From contig NW_025954961.1 of NCBI RefSeq assembly GCF_022376445.1, positions 1,612,001 through 1,676,000 of the forward strand: a stretch of DNA of 64,000 nucleotides. Direction: 5' to 3'. Below are positions 21,685-33,800 of the stretch, in pieces (within the stretch, counting starts at the first letter, position 1; each line of letters begins with the position of its first letter). The translations under genes and the position numbers were made by a program. The notes below the pieces were generated by a model, which was given only the letters and a program-made list of their open reading frames with translations, ran no database searches and was not told the DNA's origin. This DNA comes from Fomitopsis serialis. Lineage: Eukaryota; Basidiomycota; Agaricomycetes; Polyporales; Fomitopsidaceae.

Positions 21685-23709
21685 ATGCCTCGTCTGTTTC
21701 CCCACCTCGGACGCTCCTCGAAGGAGCATGTCGCTGGCTACGACGCCTACGATCCTTATTACGGCCACCCGGAGCACGGGTATGGTTATGATGGTTATGA
21801 ATATGTACCTGAGCAGCGGGAGAGATCCACCTGGCGCAAGATGCTCTCCAGAGGCTCGGGTTCGAGCTCGAACACCAAGAGCTCTGGCACGAGAACGGGA
21901 GGAAGGGTGCGTATCACTTTCACGATCACTTTCGCGTGCGTACTGACTTGGAGCGCAGGCGTACTACGGTGAAGGCGAGGTGCCAGTACGTAAACATCGT
22001 TGCTTGTTGATGGAGTCCGCCTCACCTACAAGCTCCTCATCTTCCTATATAGGGCTTCCAACGCACCGTCTCGCGGACCCACCACGCACACTCTCCTCCA
22101 CAGAACGCATGTATCCCCACCCCGTCCAAGTCCCGCATTACGCAAACTCGGACGAGACTGAGTCCTACGTGAACATCCCCTCCCGGCCGCACAGCCCGGT
22201 GCCGATAGTGCAGCGGGAGAGCTCCTTTACCGATATGAACGGTCTAGGGCGACTGCAAGAAGCCTTCGCAGATCACGGCACCTATAGCGCGGCGGCGCCG
22301 ACGGTGATGATGGACCCCACCACGCCAGTACACGGTTCGCCGAGGATGCCCCCTAGACCAATGCACGCGGCCGGACCGGTGCGGATGGGGACGATGCATG
22401 AGGCGCGACACGAGCCCGTGATCATCGACGACTCGAATGGGAGTGTGGAAGGCATTCGGCCCGATGTCGACGTTATGAGGCCGTCGAGCTCGAAGCACAG
22501 ACATCAGCGCTCCCATCGCGAACACGAGAGGCGCCTCGAGAGGGAAAAGGTCGAAGAATGGAGGTGGTGAGCACGCATGTTCTTCCATTTCATTTCGTTT
22601 TCGACATTAACGATCGACCCACGGCGAAGGTCACTGGCGGCCCGACGTATTGGGAGCATCATCCTGGAGTGCATGAGTATCCACCGGTCGTCGTAGTCGT
22701 CCAGCGGGGCGCTTATGGGGAGAAGGATACCTACTACATCATTCCCGGAGGCCAACCGGTCATATTCGAGGACGACTATGGCATCGAATCACCCGGTATG
22801 TCTGTTGCTCCAACATGACGTTCGATGGTTGCTGATCTATTCATCTCTAGTGTGGGAGATTTCAGTGGATTTTACAGACCTCAGCCTCTCCACCCCGTCA
22901 TTGTTGAGGACGAATACGGACGCGAGATTTGTCGGTCAGTACATGCTATGCATGAAACGCTGCATTTCACTTATGTTTCCATCACAGAGCTGGCTACTCC
23001 GATGGTCGCATAACCCCAGGGCCATATTTCGGAAGAGTCAACGTCCAGTATCTTGGCAACAACACGCATGGCTACCAGCGAAGCCGTACTTCGCGCCGCG
23101 AGCGTTACGACAGAATGTACGATGGAGAGTACGACAGGGGATACAACAGGGAATATGCCCCGTCGTACGTCTCGTATCCGTCGCCCGCCTTCGATGAGTA
23201 TGCCGATGGCAGATCGCCCTACAAGTAAGCCCTCACTCTACGCGGGATTGCTTGTGACCAACAACCTTTGCCAGCCGACACGGTTCCTATGATCACCGTG
23301 ACATGGGTTCGTCTCGCAACGTCGTCTTCGCTGATCCTGAGGAATCGATGAGCGGGTGAGTAATTACACTCGTCCTAGACTCTTTCTGGGGTATTTGCTG
23401 ACCCATCTGTGTAGTCGCCGTCCGGTACCCTCACACAGGTCCCACTCGAACTACAGCGGTAGTCGTCGCAGCGACGAGAGATATTATGACTCGCCTCCGC
23501 GCATGGACGGCTACGGCGCATATGGGTCTTCCTACGTTGATGTAGACCCGTACGTTGACCCCTACACCGGACGCAGTAGGTCAAGGTGGGTAGGCGTCAT
23601 GTCCCACGCACAGTAGTATGCTGACTGATTCGGTGTCTGCCTTAGGTCCGGTTCTGGCAGTTCCTCTTCCCGCCGTTACCGCGACGTTCACTATGACTCG
23701 CGATACTGA
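21685..23709 (+). CDS. Tyr/Arg/Ser-rich low-complexity protein, unknown function
   Basis: Multi-exon gene starting MPRLFPHLGRSSKEHVAGYD, with tyrosine-rich YDPYYGHPEHGYGYDGYEYV. Further exons give GLPTHRLADPPRTLSSTERM, YVNIPSRPHSPVPIVQRESS, MHEARHEPVIIDDSNGSVEG and a basic His/Arg helix (KHRHQRSHREHERRLEREKV). Then GGPTYWEHHPGVHEYPPVVV, TYYIIPGGQPVIFEDDYG and RPQPLHPVIVEDEYGRE follow: two related pieces (PVIFEDDYG, PVIVEDEYG), so a short repeat may exist. The C-terminus is Arg/Tyr/Ser-rich (RRERYDRMYDGEYDRGYN, RSRSGSGSSSSRRYRDVHY) and ends HYDSRY. No enzyme motif. The Tyr/Arg composition resembles phase-separating RNA-associated or structural proteins; that is inference only. The exon chain is coherent, though individual splice sites are by eye. 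Confidence 0.55.
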
Positions 23710-23891
23710 ACATGATGCGTAGTCTATCCGAACGAGTCCTAGTGATACGTAGGCCCGTCAAGTGTGAGCTGGACTTTCTTGCTTTGTAATATTTATCGTC
23801 GCTCCTTTCCTGTATGTTGTCTCAGTACTGCACAGTGGTGAATAGGATTGTATATTAGTGTAGATGGCGTGCAGACCACTGACAGCCCCGA

Positions 23892-25048
23892 CTACCGCTT
23901 GCCACCTCTCTTCCTCGGCCCGCGTCCACCTCGAGAACCACCGCCAACACTGAGTCGATCTCATTTTTGCTCAGCTTGAGAACGCCGCCCTTGAACGAAC
24001 CCACGCCCATCTTGAGGCCCTTCTCCCTCTTCCTTTTCTGTCCCTGCGCAGATGCTTCATAGAGTTTCTTCAGTGCAGGGTGATAATTTCCGAGCTGCTT
24101 CGCCTGTCACATAAAATGAAGGTGAGAAGCCGTCGGGGAAATGGAGGGTGATCGTCGCCGAAGGAACTGACCTCTTCGAGCTGCTTCTCATTCCGTTCTT
24201 GCTGCTTCGTCGCCATTCCTTCCCGGACGCGCTCGCTGCCTTGTTCGCTCTGTGAGCCGGACTGCACGCTCGCCTTTGCCTAGCTTTGCTTGACCAGCGG
24301 CTTCCAGGACGCGGCCAGCTAGCGCCTTCTTCCGCTGCGCGGGCGTCAGGTTGAGCTCTGCATCTAGCGATCCGGAGAGGATACGGGTGTGCACGAGACG
24401 ATGCAAGAGAGCGTCGTTTTGCGCATTCGTGCTATACATGCCGCATACATCAGCTCACGCTCATGCTGCGCATTCCATGGGCTTACAGTTCGTCATCTCC
24501 GTCATCTGGCTCTTCCTCTTCGGGGTTTCTTGGACATCTTGAGTGAGCTTTGTGACTTTAGATGACTAGATGCCTGGTTAGACGAGGGATATACACATGT
24601 CACACAAGAAGGCTTACCCACCATGAAGGCTTTCATCTGCGCCTTGCTAGGTTTTGAGGTCGATGGACCAGCTATTGACTGGGTCTCCGAGAACACAACC
24701 ACGTTTGCTTGAGACGCAAAGGCATCCTGTGATGACGGCTCAACTTCTGGATGAGTATCTTCAGGCTTTGTGACTACATAACCAGCTGCGAAACACACCT
24801 TCGTCCGAGTCCACCTCTCCGCTCTCGTCTACGTTCTTATCCTCCTCGCTTCCGCTCGACGAGCCAATACCAGACCATTCCTCCTCGGATTCGACTTCTT
24901 CCACTCTTTTTTTCTTCGTACGCCTCTTCTCTGTGCTCGAGGTGTCTTTCCGTTTGCCCATCACGATTGGTGAGGCGAACGAGCCTAGGAATTGCTGCCC
25001 GTGAGCTTCGAGGGCCCGAAGCAACTTGTCTTTGTCTGGATTGGCCAT
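23892..25048 (-). CDS. FAF1: FAF1/FSAF1-like 40S ribosome assembly factor
   Basis: Starts MANPDKDKLLRALEAHGQQF, then FASPIVMGKRKD, a Lys/Arg run (EKRRTKKKRVEEVES) and acidic Ser-rich stretch (SSSGSEEDKNVDESGEVDSD). Later exons give SSQDAFASQANVVVFSETQ, SKAQMKAFM, NDALLHRLVHTRILSGSLDA, LTPAQRKKALAGRVLEAAGQ and finally KQLGNYHPALKKLYEASAQG with GLKMGVGSFKGGVLKLSKNE. The KMGVGxFKGGxLKLSK block near the C-terminus is what I recall of yeast Faf1 and human C1orf131 (DUF4602), which act in 18S pre-rRNA processing. After EIDSV one missing base would continue into a Gly/Arg tail (GGGSRGGRGPRKRGGKR) ending at 23892; as written the frame runs to 23855. Divergent from uL24m with 239 bp between starts. 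Confidence 0.55.
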
Positions 25049-25287
25049 GTCGTTCTCTGTGATGATTTGCAGTACAGATTTTGAAGCTTCCGGGTGCAAT
25101 GCGTATGTATGTAGCTGATGGGAGCGTCAACGAACAGCTGTGCAGTAAGTAGTGGCAGGAGAGGACAACTTGAATCCACTCGCGCTGAGATCAGATCGGG
25201 CACACTCGATTTGCCTGGGCGCTTGCTGTCCGCCTGCCCGCACACAGTCCGCGTTCGTGTCTTCTCGCAATCGTCCCCTCGAACAAC
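25049..25287. promoter_or_regulatory. Bidirectional promoter FAF1-like / uL24m
   Basis: 239 bp between the start codons of two ribosome-related genes, one cytosolic assembly factor and one mitochondrial ribosomal protein. No known element was recognised. Confidence 0.5.
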
Positions 25288-26602
25288 ATGTCTGCCTCTG
25301 CCGGCTGGACGAAGCAGCAGGTGGCCCGCGCCTGGACGGGCTCGCCGCTCTGCAAGGACTTCCGCACTTGCTGCGCATACCGCCCCAGTGGCAGCGGCGC
25401 ACGTCCCGGCTCGACCCCATGATCAAGTTTGTGAAGCCCAAGGACCGCATCAAGTACTGGAACATCATCCCCGGCGACCAGGTCCGCCTGCGCAATGACA
25501 GGAGCGGGCGGATATACCAGGTCAATATGATCAACCGCCTGTCGAATAGGGTCATGTGAAGAAGGAGTCGGACAACGTGAGTGTGTGTTTGCTGGACTCG
25601 TGTCTTCGGAGGGGCGAGGGTCAGTGCATTGTTGACATGCTGAGCGCATGATAGGACGAGCAAACGACAAACCCTCCAGCGGGAAGTCAGTGCCGTACTC
25701 GAACTGCCAGCTGTTCATCGGGCGGTATGAGTTCCCGGCAGAGGGGACTCAGCGCAGGCGCAGACGAAACCGTGAGTCTGTATCTTGCTGCTCAGTGACT
25801 TGGCTTACTGTTTTTACTGCCCATAGTGTGTTTGCAATGCGCGTGGGGACAGATAATCATCGCTGGGCAGGCTATTACTACGCCTGGGACCGGTACGCCT
25901 CTGCAACTGCGCCCCGACTACCTCACCATTTGCCCGGTGAGAGGGTCAGGGAACACGTCCCATGGCCGAAGTCAACCAGCCCACACGACCAGATCGTGCG
26001 TTGTTCTTGCTCACCGCCTGCCTCTCATATTGACACGGTGCTATAGCGGGTCCTTATGACACACTGAAGATGTCGTGATGCAAGTCACATACACACCGCC
26101 GACCTTCCCTGTCTTCACCGGCTTGGACAACCCTCAACCGAAGGCGCCTTCCGAAGACGAGTACATCCGCGCCGCGCGCAAGCCCACGGCGGCCGAGTAC
26201 GACGCGTCACAAGCCTTCGAGATCTTCCTCACCAGGGAGCTCGCGAACCCGCACTCCCGCGCCAAGAAGCAAGCGCGCTGGCAGGCTTACCAGCTTTACA
26301 GGCGCTCGCTTCTGCAAAAGGTCGTCAAGGAGGAGCTGCAGAGCCTCGACGGGCGGACGCGCCGCGAGGCACGCGCGGAGGCGACGTGGAAGTGGCGGCG
26401 CGCATTGTCGGACGAGCGTAGGGCGGACCTCAAGCGCAGGTGGAAGAACCGCGGTGCGGAGGCGCGCATGGTCCGCAGGAAGACGAGGAAGGGGCGCAAG
26501 GAGGAGAAGCGCAAGGAGCGCCTGCGCAACCTCGTCCTGGAGGATGGCCCGAACCAGGTTATCCCCAATCCTGGCTCCGAAGGTGCGAAGAGCCGCGCAT
26601 GA
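25288..26602 (+). CDS. MRPL40: Mitochondrial large-subunit ribosomal protein uL24m (Mrpl40)
   Basis: N-terminus MSASAGWTKQQVARAWTGSP, then IPPQWQRRTSRLDPMIKFVK. The KOW-type L24 core is KYWNIIPGDQVRLRNDRSGR and YQVNMINRLSNRV. Downstream exons give SVPYSNCQLFIGRYEFP, FAMRVGTDNHRWAGYYYAWD and RYASATAPRLPHHLPGERV. The last exon encodes PYDT...DVVMQVTYTPPTFPVFTG, then a long Arg/Lys-rich helical tail (KKQARWQAYQLYRRSLLQKV, ALSDERRADLKRRWKNRG) to the stop at 26602. The C-terminal extension is typical of fungal Mrpl40. Four frame slips, near 25368, 25554, 25970 and 26070, are each explained by one missing base. The KOW core and tail are in clean open frames. Confidence 0.85.
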
Positions 26603-27623
26603 TGGCGGGCTCGTCGCGTATCATCCAAAAATACCGCTCTGTGTCCTCTACTTACACTACGCTAATCTACTGCTTCCTGTTTGAGCAAGTGGGCCGCACC
26701 GTCGTGTCCGTCGCTGGCGACCACACCGGTGAGAAAACTCATATCTTGACATGATCGGTTGGCTCGTAGGTTTTGAAGCCTTCTATGCTTCTCATCAGAC
26801 ATTGGTCATTCGACTGTACAGTTTGCGAGGGTGGCTTCCTACATAGTACCTCACAGGCTCATAAGACGACATCGCCAGCGTTTCGAGTTGATACTGGCAA
26901 CCCCGTTGACGTTGTCGGGACATGGCCTACAGAGCTGGCAGACTGACCTGAATCACGGACTTGTCGAGATGGTATGTACAATGAAGCCGCTGCACACCGG
27001 CTGCACATGCGCAGGCCTCGCTGATACCGCAACTCGGCACCAGCATTTTTCCATGGGGTTTGCCATGCCGCAAATGCGCGAGACGATGAGAGACCATTGT
27101 AAGCAACACCGCTTGTCCCGAACCCTTGGTCGACCTGCTTACGAGTATGATGCAACTGCAGACCACCGCTGCGGAAGATCGACACGGTGATGCAAACGCA
27201 TGTCCGGCGGTAGTAGTGGCGGGTGTGTGCGACTTGCATTTCAACCGGAGCGCTGCATTCTGAAAACCAACTTGACATCGGAATGCAAGTCTTCTGTGCG
27301 TGAGTGCTCGCAGAGTCCGACAACCACGGAGGAGGCGCTGGGTGGCTTCGACACAACATTCGACGGTCCGGCTCGAGACAGCCCGGGCGGAAGGGGTCGG
27401 CGAGATCGAGATCGTACCCCTCGGCCTGCCAAATGGGGAAAGCCACGGGCGTCTGCTGCTATTTACTGAGTTGTGGCGGCGGCCGTCCTCCGTCGGAGGA
27501 CCTCCCTATGGCGCCTGGCTCGAATGACAATCACCATGCCAGTCGCCTTCTTCAGTCCGCAAGCTCATGTCTGCCTCCCGCTAACTTCCCCGGTTGATAT
27601 ACCCTCCCGCCATTCAAAATAAA
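26603..27623. other. Intergenic, no gene seen
   Basis: About 1 kb between two plus-strand genes. A 195-codon minus-strand frame (26859-27446) has no domain and strongly mixed composition. GGTTGATATACCC at 27593-27605 lies about 25 bp upstream of the MFS start and could be a core-promoter element. Confidence 0.4.
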
Positions 27624-29733
27624 ATGTCCTCCCGCTCATCTGACACCGTCTTCGCAGACCAAGAAAAGCAGCAAGCCCGGGGCGGTGTGAACGCCTGGGA
27701 GAAGGACCCAGAGCGGCAGAAGGCCGACGCACCAGAGCCTAGCAGCAATACAGACGGCACAGGAACCTCCGCTTCTGAACCACCGGATGACGATGAGTAC
27801 GCGGTCACTCTGGGTCCCGAGGACGACCCCAAGAGGATCGGCACTGGCAGGAAGTGGTTGATCACCCTCGTCATCTGCAACGCCGCTCTGTGTGCGACGT
27901 TCGCATCTTCTATTGTAGGTCGCTTTTGCTATTGAATCGAGGTTGTAGTATGCTCACATGTACACGCGAACGTAGGCCTCGTTCACAGAGACTGGCCTGC
28001 AGCGCGATCTACATACAGTGCGCGAAGTAACGGTCCTGAGTATCAGTCTGTATGTCCAGGGTCTAGGTAAGTGATATCCTCATACCACCCGAAGCTGTTC
28101 GTTGAATAGCCTCGCCTAGCGTTGGGTCCGTTACTCTTCGCCCCATTGTCCGAGGTGTACGGTCGTAACAATGTCTATCGCATCTCGTATTTCTTGTTCT
28201 GGGTCTTCACATGGCCTATAGCCTTCCCGCCAGACATTGGTACGTCCTCTTCCTCGTCTCAAGTTACAATAGCCTGTCTCAATGGCACGTCCGTATTGCA
28301 GAGACATTCCTCGTCTTCCGCTTTCTCACCGGATTCTCAAGCTCCGCGTTCTTGAGTGTCGCAGGCGGCAGCGTCAGTGACCTGTTCGACAACAGGAACG
28401 TTGCGACGTAAGTCTACCCTTCTCATTGGCTCGTTAACACGACCTTACGATACATACAGGCCGATGGGCGTATACACCTTATCCCCCTTCTTCGGTCCCG
28501 TTCTAGGGCCCTTGATTTCTGGCTTTATCTGTCAGGCAAGTCTGTTTTAGGTCTAGGAGTGTTACCAGATATTCATGCACCTCACTTCCGCCACAGAACA
28601 CGAACTGGCACTGGGCGTATCGTGTCTGTCTCATATACGAGTTCGTGACTTTGGTATCGCTGCTCCTGGTACGTGCGATGGATCACACTGCATATGAAAC
28701 CGTCCTCACTTGCATACGTAGTTTGTGCCGGAGACGTATGTCCCCGTTCTGTTGAAGAGAAAGGCCGCAAGATTGCGGAAGGAGACGGGCAATGGGAAGT
28801 ATTGGGCTCCGCTCGATCGCCGGGAGGGTTCGATTACGCATTCAATCATGCTGAGCATCTACACTCCATTCAGTGAGTTTCCCAGAGTTCTGAGTGTGAA
28901 CCTCAACTAAGAGATGCTTCAGAACTAATGTTCTTTGACAAGATGGCGTTATCTCTGAACACTTGGTGCGCCCGATTACCTCTTACGCGTCTCGTCGTCT
29001 CATCGTGTACGCGGTTAGGAACTCGCTTACTCTCGGCATTCTCTATTTGACCTTCGAAGCGTTCCCTGTCATTTTTGGCGACGTGCATGGGTTCACATAC
29101 CAGGAGACAGGTCTGGCCTTCCTTGGCATGGGTATCGGTATGTTCGGTGCCCTGTCAACCCAAGGCCTCTGGAACCGGTGCGTACCAAGTCCTCATCACA
29201 GCTGATCAGACCACTGACTGCCTCCCCAGATACCACCACAACGTCGCCGCACGGCACGGCGGGAAGCTCCCGCCCGAGACCCGCCTCGTCATGGGCATGG
29301 TCGGCGGGGTGCTCGCGCCCATCGGGCTCTTCTGGCTGGCGTTCACGACGTACCGCGCGGTGCCGTGGATCATCCCCATCATCGCCTCGTCGCTCTTCGG
29401 CGCGGCGGTCTACTTCATCTTCACGTCGACGTTCACGTACCTCGTCACCGCGTACCGGCCCATCGCGGCGAGCGCGATGGCGAGCAACACCGCGCTGCGG
29501 TGCACGTTCGCCGCGGCGTTCCCGCTGTTTGCGGTCCAGATGTATGATCGCCTGACGACGGTCGGCGCGACTGCCCTCCTGGCGGGTTGATGACCCTCAT
29601 GGCCCCGTTGCCGTAAGTTCTCTTGGGTTCCTTCTGGGACTGGCGGGAAGCTGACTTGTGTCTTAGGTTCCTCTATTACAGATGGGGTGAGAGGCTGAGG
29701 GCACAGTCCAAGTTCGCCGCCGTAGACCTCTGA
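27624..29733 (+). CDS. MFS transporter, DHA1 (drug:H+ antiporter / polyamine) type
   Basis: Cytosolic acidic N-terminus of about 75 residues (MSSRSSDTVFADQEKQQ..., DDDEYAVTLGPEDD), then twelve predicted helices spread over about ten exons. Helix 1 is KWLITLVICNAALCATFASS; the motif-A loop is LGPLLFAPLSEVYGRNNVYR; then FLVFRFLTGFSSSAFLSVAG and the DHA1 motif C, PFFGPVLGPLISGF. NWHWAYRVCLIYEFVTLVS and FVPETYVPVLLKRKA lead to the central loop (LRKETGNGKYWAPLDRREGS). C-terminal half: KMALSLNTW plus NSLTLGILYLTFEAFPVIFG, GLAFLGMGIGMFGA, LFWLAFTTYRAVPWIIPIIA, YFIFTSTFTYLVTAYRPIAA and ALRCTFAAAFPLFAVQMYDR. One missing base near 29588 (GCGGxTTG) breaks the frame just before the last helix (LMTLMAPLPFLYYRWGERL); the protein ends KFAAVDL. 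Exporter of drugs, toxins or polyamines by family; substrate not predictable. Confidence 0.87.
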
Positions 29734-30171
29734 CAAAGGGTTCCTGCCCCGAAGCATTTATTTATCCTTGTTTCATTGTTTGACTGGGACGCATTCTGTA
29801 GACAACTGTACTACCATCTCGGGAATTACGACTCGCAATGCTCGGTTCACGCTGTCATTTGTATGTAGTAGCTGTCGCCTCACTTTTAGATTAGTACCCT
29901 GGCATAATGACATTTCTTGACGCATGGGACCCCTTCAATCGTCCTGGTCACCTAGATCACTGACTATTACGTACTCAGACTCAGTACTCAGAACTCAGAG
30001 GCAACCGTCCAGTCAAGACTGGTTGAAGCTGGTTGAAGTGTTTTGCGGGTGTCCCGGAGACTGTCGGGAACGTCCGGAGACTGGCGCGCCCATTGCCCGA
30101 CGCGAGTCCTCCGAGTCCGACTGGTCCTGCTCGTTGTCAGAGAGTTCTCACGCATCTCGTACTCATACACC
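29734..30171. promoter_or_regulatory. Intergenic upstream of COX8, with short direct repeats
   Basis: 438 bp. Around 29965-30000 ACTCAG is repeated four times in 30 bp, and CTGGTTGAAG is directly doubled near 30018-30038. Function unknown; probably the COX8 promoter and the MFS 3' region. Confidence 0.4.
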
Positions 30172-30597
30172 ATGACACTGCTTGCTCGTGCCAGCCCCGT
30201 CGTCCGCCAGTCCCTCGCCCGCTCGTCCGCCAGGACCCCCGTGCGTTTCTCGCATGGGCACGCCTACACCCCCGCCGACGTGCGTCTCTCTGTTTTCTCA
30301 TCCATGCAGCGGAGCTGACCCCGAGCTTTACTTTTGCATGATCTGCGGACTGCGTGCTGGCGGGATCATCGTGGTGGATGCAGGCCGTCCCCTTCAACTT
30401 CCAGTCGAAGACGACCTTCGGCTCGAAGGTCGCGGTGTACCTCCTCAGCGGCTTCTCTGTCCCCTTCTTCGCGACGTGGTACCAGCTGTACGTCTTCTTC
30501 TCTCACTCCGCTCCCCTCGATCGTCTTCGGAGGGCATCATGCTGACGTCGTGCCCATTGAATTGTATAGGAAGAAGTCCGGCGCCGGTGGTGCATGA
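30172..30597 (+). CDS. COX8: Cytochrome c oxidase subunit 8 (COX7C type)
   Basis: Small three-exon gene. Exon 1 encodes a mitochondrial presequence, MTLLARASPVVRQSLARSSA, then RFSHGHAYTPAD. Exon 2 carries the conserved core: VPFNFQSKTTFGSKVAVYLL and SGFSVPFFATWYQL, a single membrane helix preceded by the PFN...K..F..K signature of yeast Cox8/mammalian COX7C. Exon 3 adds a short Lys/Gly tail (KKSGAGGA) and stop. About 80 residues, normal for the family. Subunit of respiratory complex IV in the inner mitochondrial membrane. Too small and intron-split for simple ORF calling, so easily missed. Confidence 0.88.
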
Positions 30598-30841
30598 TGT
30601 CTTCCGGGTCGCACGCGCTGGTCACGAGTCGGAGGATGGGTGTCCGCAGGAAATAGACGTTTGCATAGAGGAATCTATATCTGCAATGCATATAATCGTT
30701 CCGCACTCTATCCGCATCGCGACGCGTTACACATAACCAATCCAGGAAGTGAGATTACAGCATATTACTCGGACATGATAGAAAAATCTAGGATATGCAC
30801 AATCCAGCACTGAGTGCGTCTTCAGCATCGCGCCGATCCCT

Positions 30842-33800
30842 TCACTCGTAGCCAAGCTGAGCTTTCTGCGTCTTCTTGATTTTCTTGCTCTGCTGTGCCG
30901 CACGACAGTCGCACGTCCGCGTCATGAAGTCGGGATCTCCGTCCAGGGCGTCGATTGCATACGCTGCCGCCAGGCGAGACGCAGACGCGATGCTGTGGTC
31001 TTCAGCGCTCGCCAGGACGACGTCGTGTACCATCACTGTGAATCAATGTCAGCATCTGCAATACTACGAAATGGAGATTCGTTGCATACCGTCACAGCGT
31101 CGCGGTCTGGCATCCTCGTCCTTGATGATCTGGTGTTGCTGACATCCATATGAATACAGCAGATCGAACAGCGTCGATGTCGGGTGTAAAGACAGCGTCT
31201 GCATCCGGATGTGGCGATCGTAGAACGGCTTCAGCGCGCTTTCGAAGAACTTGACCACCCCAGCTTCCGTGAAGTCGTCTGAGACGTACAGCCCGCCTAC
31301 GATGGACTCAACGATGTCCGAGAGCACCTATGGCAACTTAGTTGGGTAATTCCTCCTCGCTATGACACACGGTGAACATACTTTCGGCGGATTGGTGCTT
31401 AGCCAGTACTGGCCGGGCAGCCTGCCGTCCTGCTCCGCGGACGCGTACTCGTCCCGCTTCGCCTTCTCGACCTTGTCCACGTACGCGCTGATGGCCGCGC
31501 CCACGTCAGGCGACGCATGTCTGAAAGAGTGATACAGGCCGACGTCGACACAGAACGCAGCCAGCGTTTCATTCGAGATCATAGCGCTCTAGTCTCTAGT
31601 CAACCTCTAAGGATGGGATACATGGGTCTCGAGACCCACCTTGAGCAAGGTCAGGCCCGCCGGCGCCAGCGTAGGATAACTGTCGTAGACGAATCGAGCG
31701 ACAACTTAACGGTGCAGAGACTGTCAGCTCTCGTTACGCCTCGCCAACAGTTGGCCGGCCACTTACGGAAGTCAAGGATAGCATCACCCACAAATTCCAA
31801 CCGTTCGTAACCCGTATATCCAGGCCCATGAACAGACGAATGCGTCTACATACGCGTCAGCAACAATATTCACGCACAGGCCACTCAGCGTGCTCACCAA
31901 AGCCTGCGCGAAGAGGTCTCGGTTCTTGATCTCGCACCCGACGATCGCCTCAAGCGCCTTCACATCCACGAGCGGTACGAAGTTCCGTGCGGGCGCCGGC
32001 GACCGGCCCATGATGCGCGCGAAGTCGGTCCACTGCTCGATGGACGGGATCGCGATGTTCATGGTCTTCATGGCCTTGAGGGCGACGGGCTGCCCGCCAC
32101 TCAGGTAGGCGGCACCGATGATGGCCTCCACAACATCGGCCACCGTCTGTGGTGTTGTTTCAGTGATTGAGTTGGGGCGACAGGTGTGCGAGAGAGTCAC
32201 CTTGTCGCCTATCCATTGGAAGTCCTGCTCGTCTTTCTGCTTCTGCTTCTTGCTGCGTTTTGCGGGCTATCAAGGTTTGTAAAAACTCCAATCAATCCCC
32301 CTGATCTCTAATGATTGCAAAACACCCTTACCGGCCCTTCCCCGTTGTTGCCGGTAGCTGTATTACTCGGTGTTCCGATAGGTGTCGGCGGTTCGCTAGC
32401 CGACTGCTGAACGACGGGCTCCCACACCTTCGCGACGAATGGCTTGCTGTGTATATACGGAGGCAAGCCGAGCTCGCTCGCGCAGTTGAGCAAGGCTTTG
32501 TTGGAGACGATGTCCTGCCGGATCATGTGCAGGTCACCCTCGCCCGCGGAGGGCATGGTGACGAAGAGGTAGACCGAGGCGACGTATTTCAGCAAGGCAT
32601 CACCTAAGATGCGAAACAACGGGTCAGCGGGTGACATACACATGAAAGGCTGGGGGACCTACCGAGCAGTTCGAGACGTTCGTAGTCGCGCTCTGCGATA
32701 GCCGCTGGTGAGGTGAGAGCTGCGAGGAGATCGTGTTCACGGATCGAGTTGTCGAAGAGCTTCGAGTTGAGTTCCTTGACGACCAGCAGGTCGTCGATCC
32801 TGCGTATGATAGATGGTAGTAGGAGCATCGTCCGGAGAACGCTGTACGAAACGTCAGATAAAGAGCAAATGGAGATGGTAGTATACACCACCTAGCGGGT
32901 ATCGTGAGCTTCTGGCAGAGCTCTGGGATGAGGTCTTTGCAGATGTCAGCGAAAACAGGTGGGGCATGTGGACCACTTACATTTGGCAGGGAACTTGGAC
33001 CCTGTTGTTACTGTCCTCGAGGTAGGATTGAGGTTGTTGATCATCGTGGGTACCACCTCCACTTCCACCATAGGCTGCCGAATGTTCTGCAGACCCGGGA
33101 AGTCCTTGATCCTGTCCATGCAATACGCCACGAAGTTTGCATAGTCCGCTTCTCGCTATTCGACATGTCAGCTCGTGTGCTCGATCACTGGTGAGGCGAT
33201 ACTCACCGGGCTATCCTCCACTTTGCTGAGGGGCGTCATGTCTCGTCTGATCTTCGTAATGAAGTATCGGTTCGTGAACTCAACCTTCCGGTCCTGAACG
33301 ACGGCATCCGCAGCGAAGTCGCTTTGAGACGTGTTGCTATTCGGTACAAGGGGGACGATGAACTCGTCTGCAGCCAGTTGCACTGCATCCCAGGGGATAT
33401 ACGCGTCCACCTGCAAGTCGGCCGAGGTGCGGTGCTGTGCGGCGTACAGGTTGAAGCCACTGCTCAGGGGAGCAAGGAGATACGGAAGACTGTCGACAGG
33501 GCAGCTGAAGGGTTTGTGTATGAGGACACGGCATACGCGGATCGTATAGCCATGCAACGCGCTCAGCTGCTCTTCGTTGTATTCAAGCGGTGCTGCCTTC
33601 TTCAGTTGTACCGGCGTAGAGAATCCAGCAGAGAAAACCGGGAAGCTCGGCAACTCCGGATGGGCTCCCGAGTCAGAATGAGAACAGGGGCATGATGGAC
33701 CCATTCAGGTCACCGACCGAGACGACCGTGGGGTAAAGCCGTCCAGCGCGAGACGGAAGGGATGCGATGTTGTCCAAAACTCGGCTTTCTTCCGGGGGTA

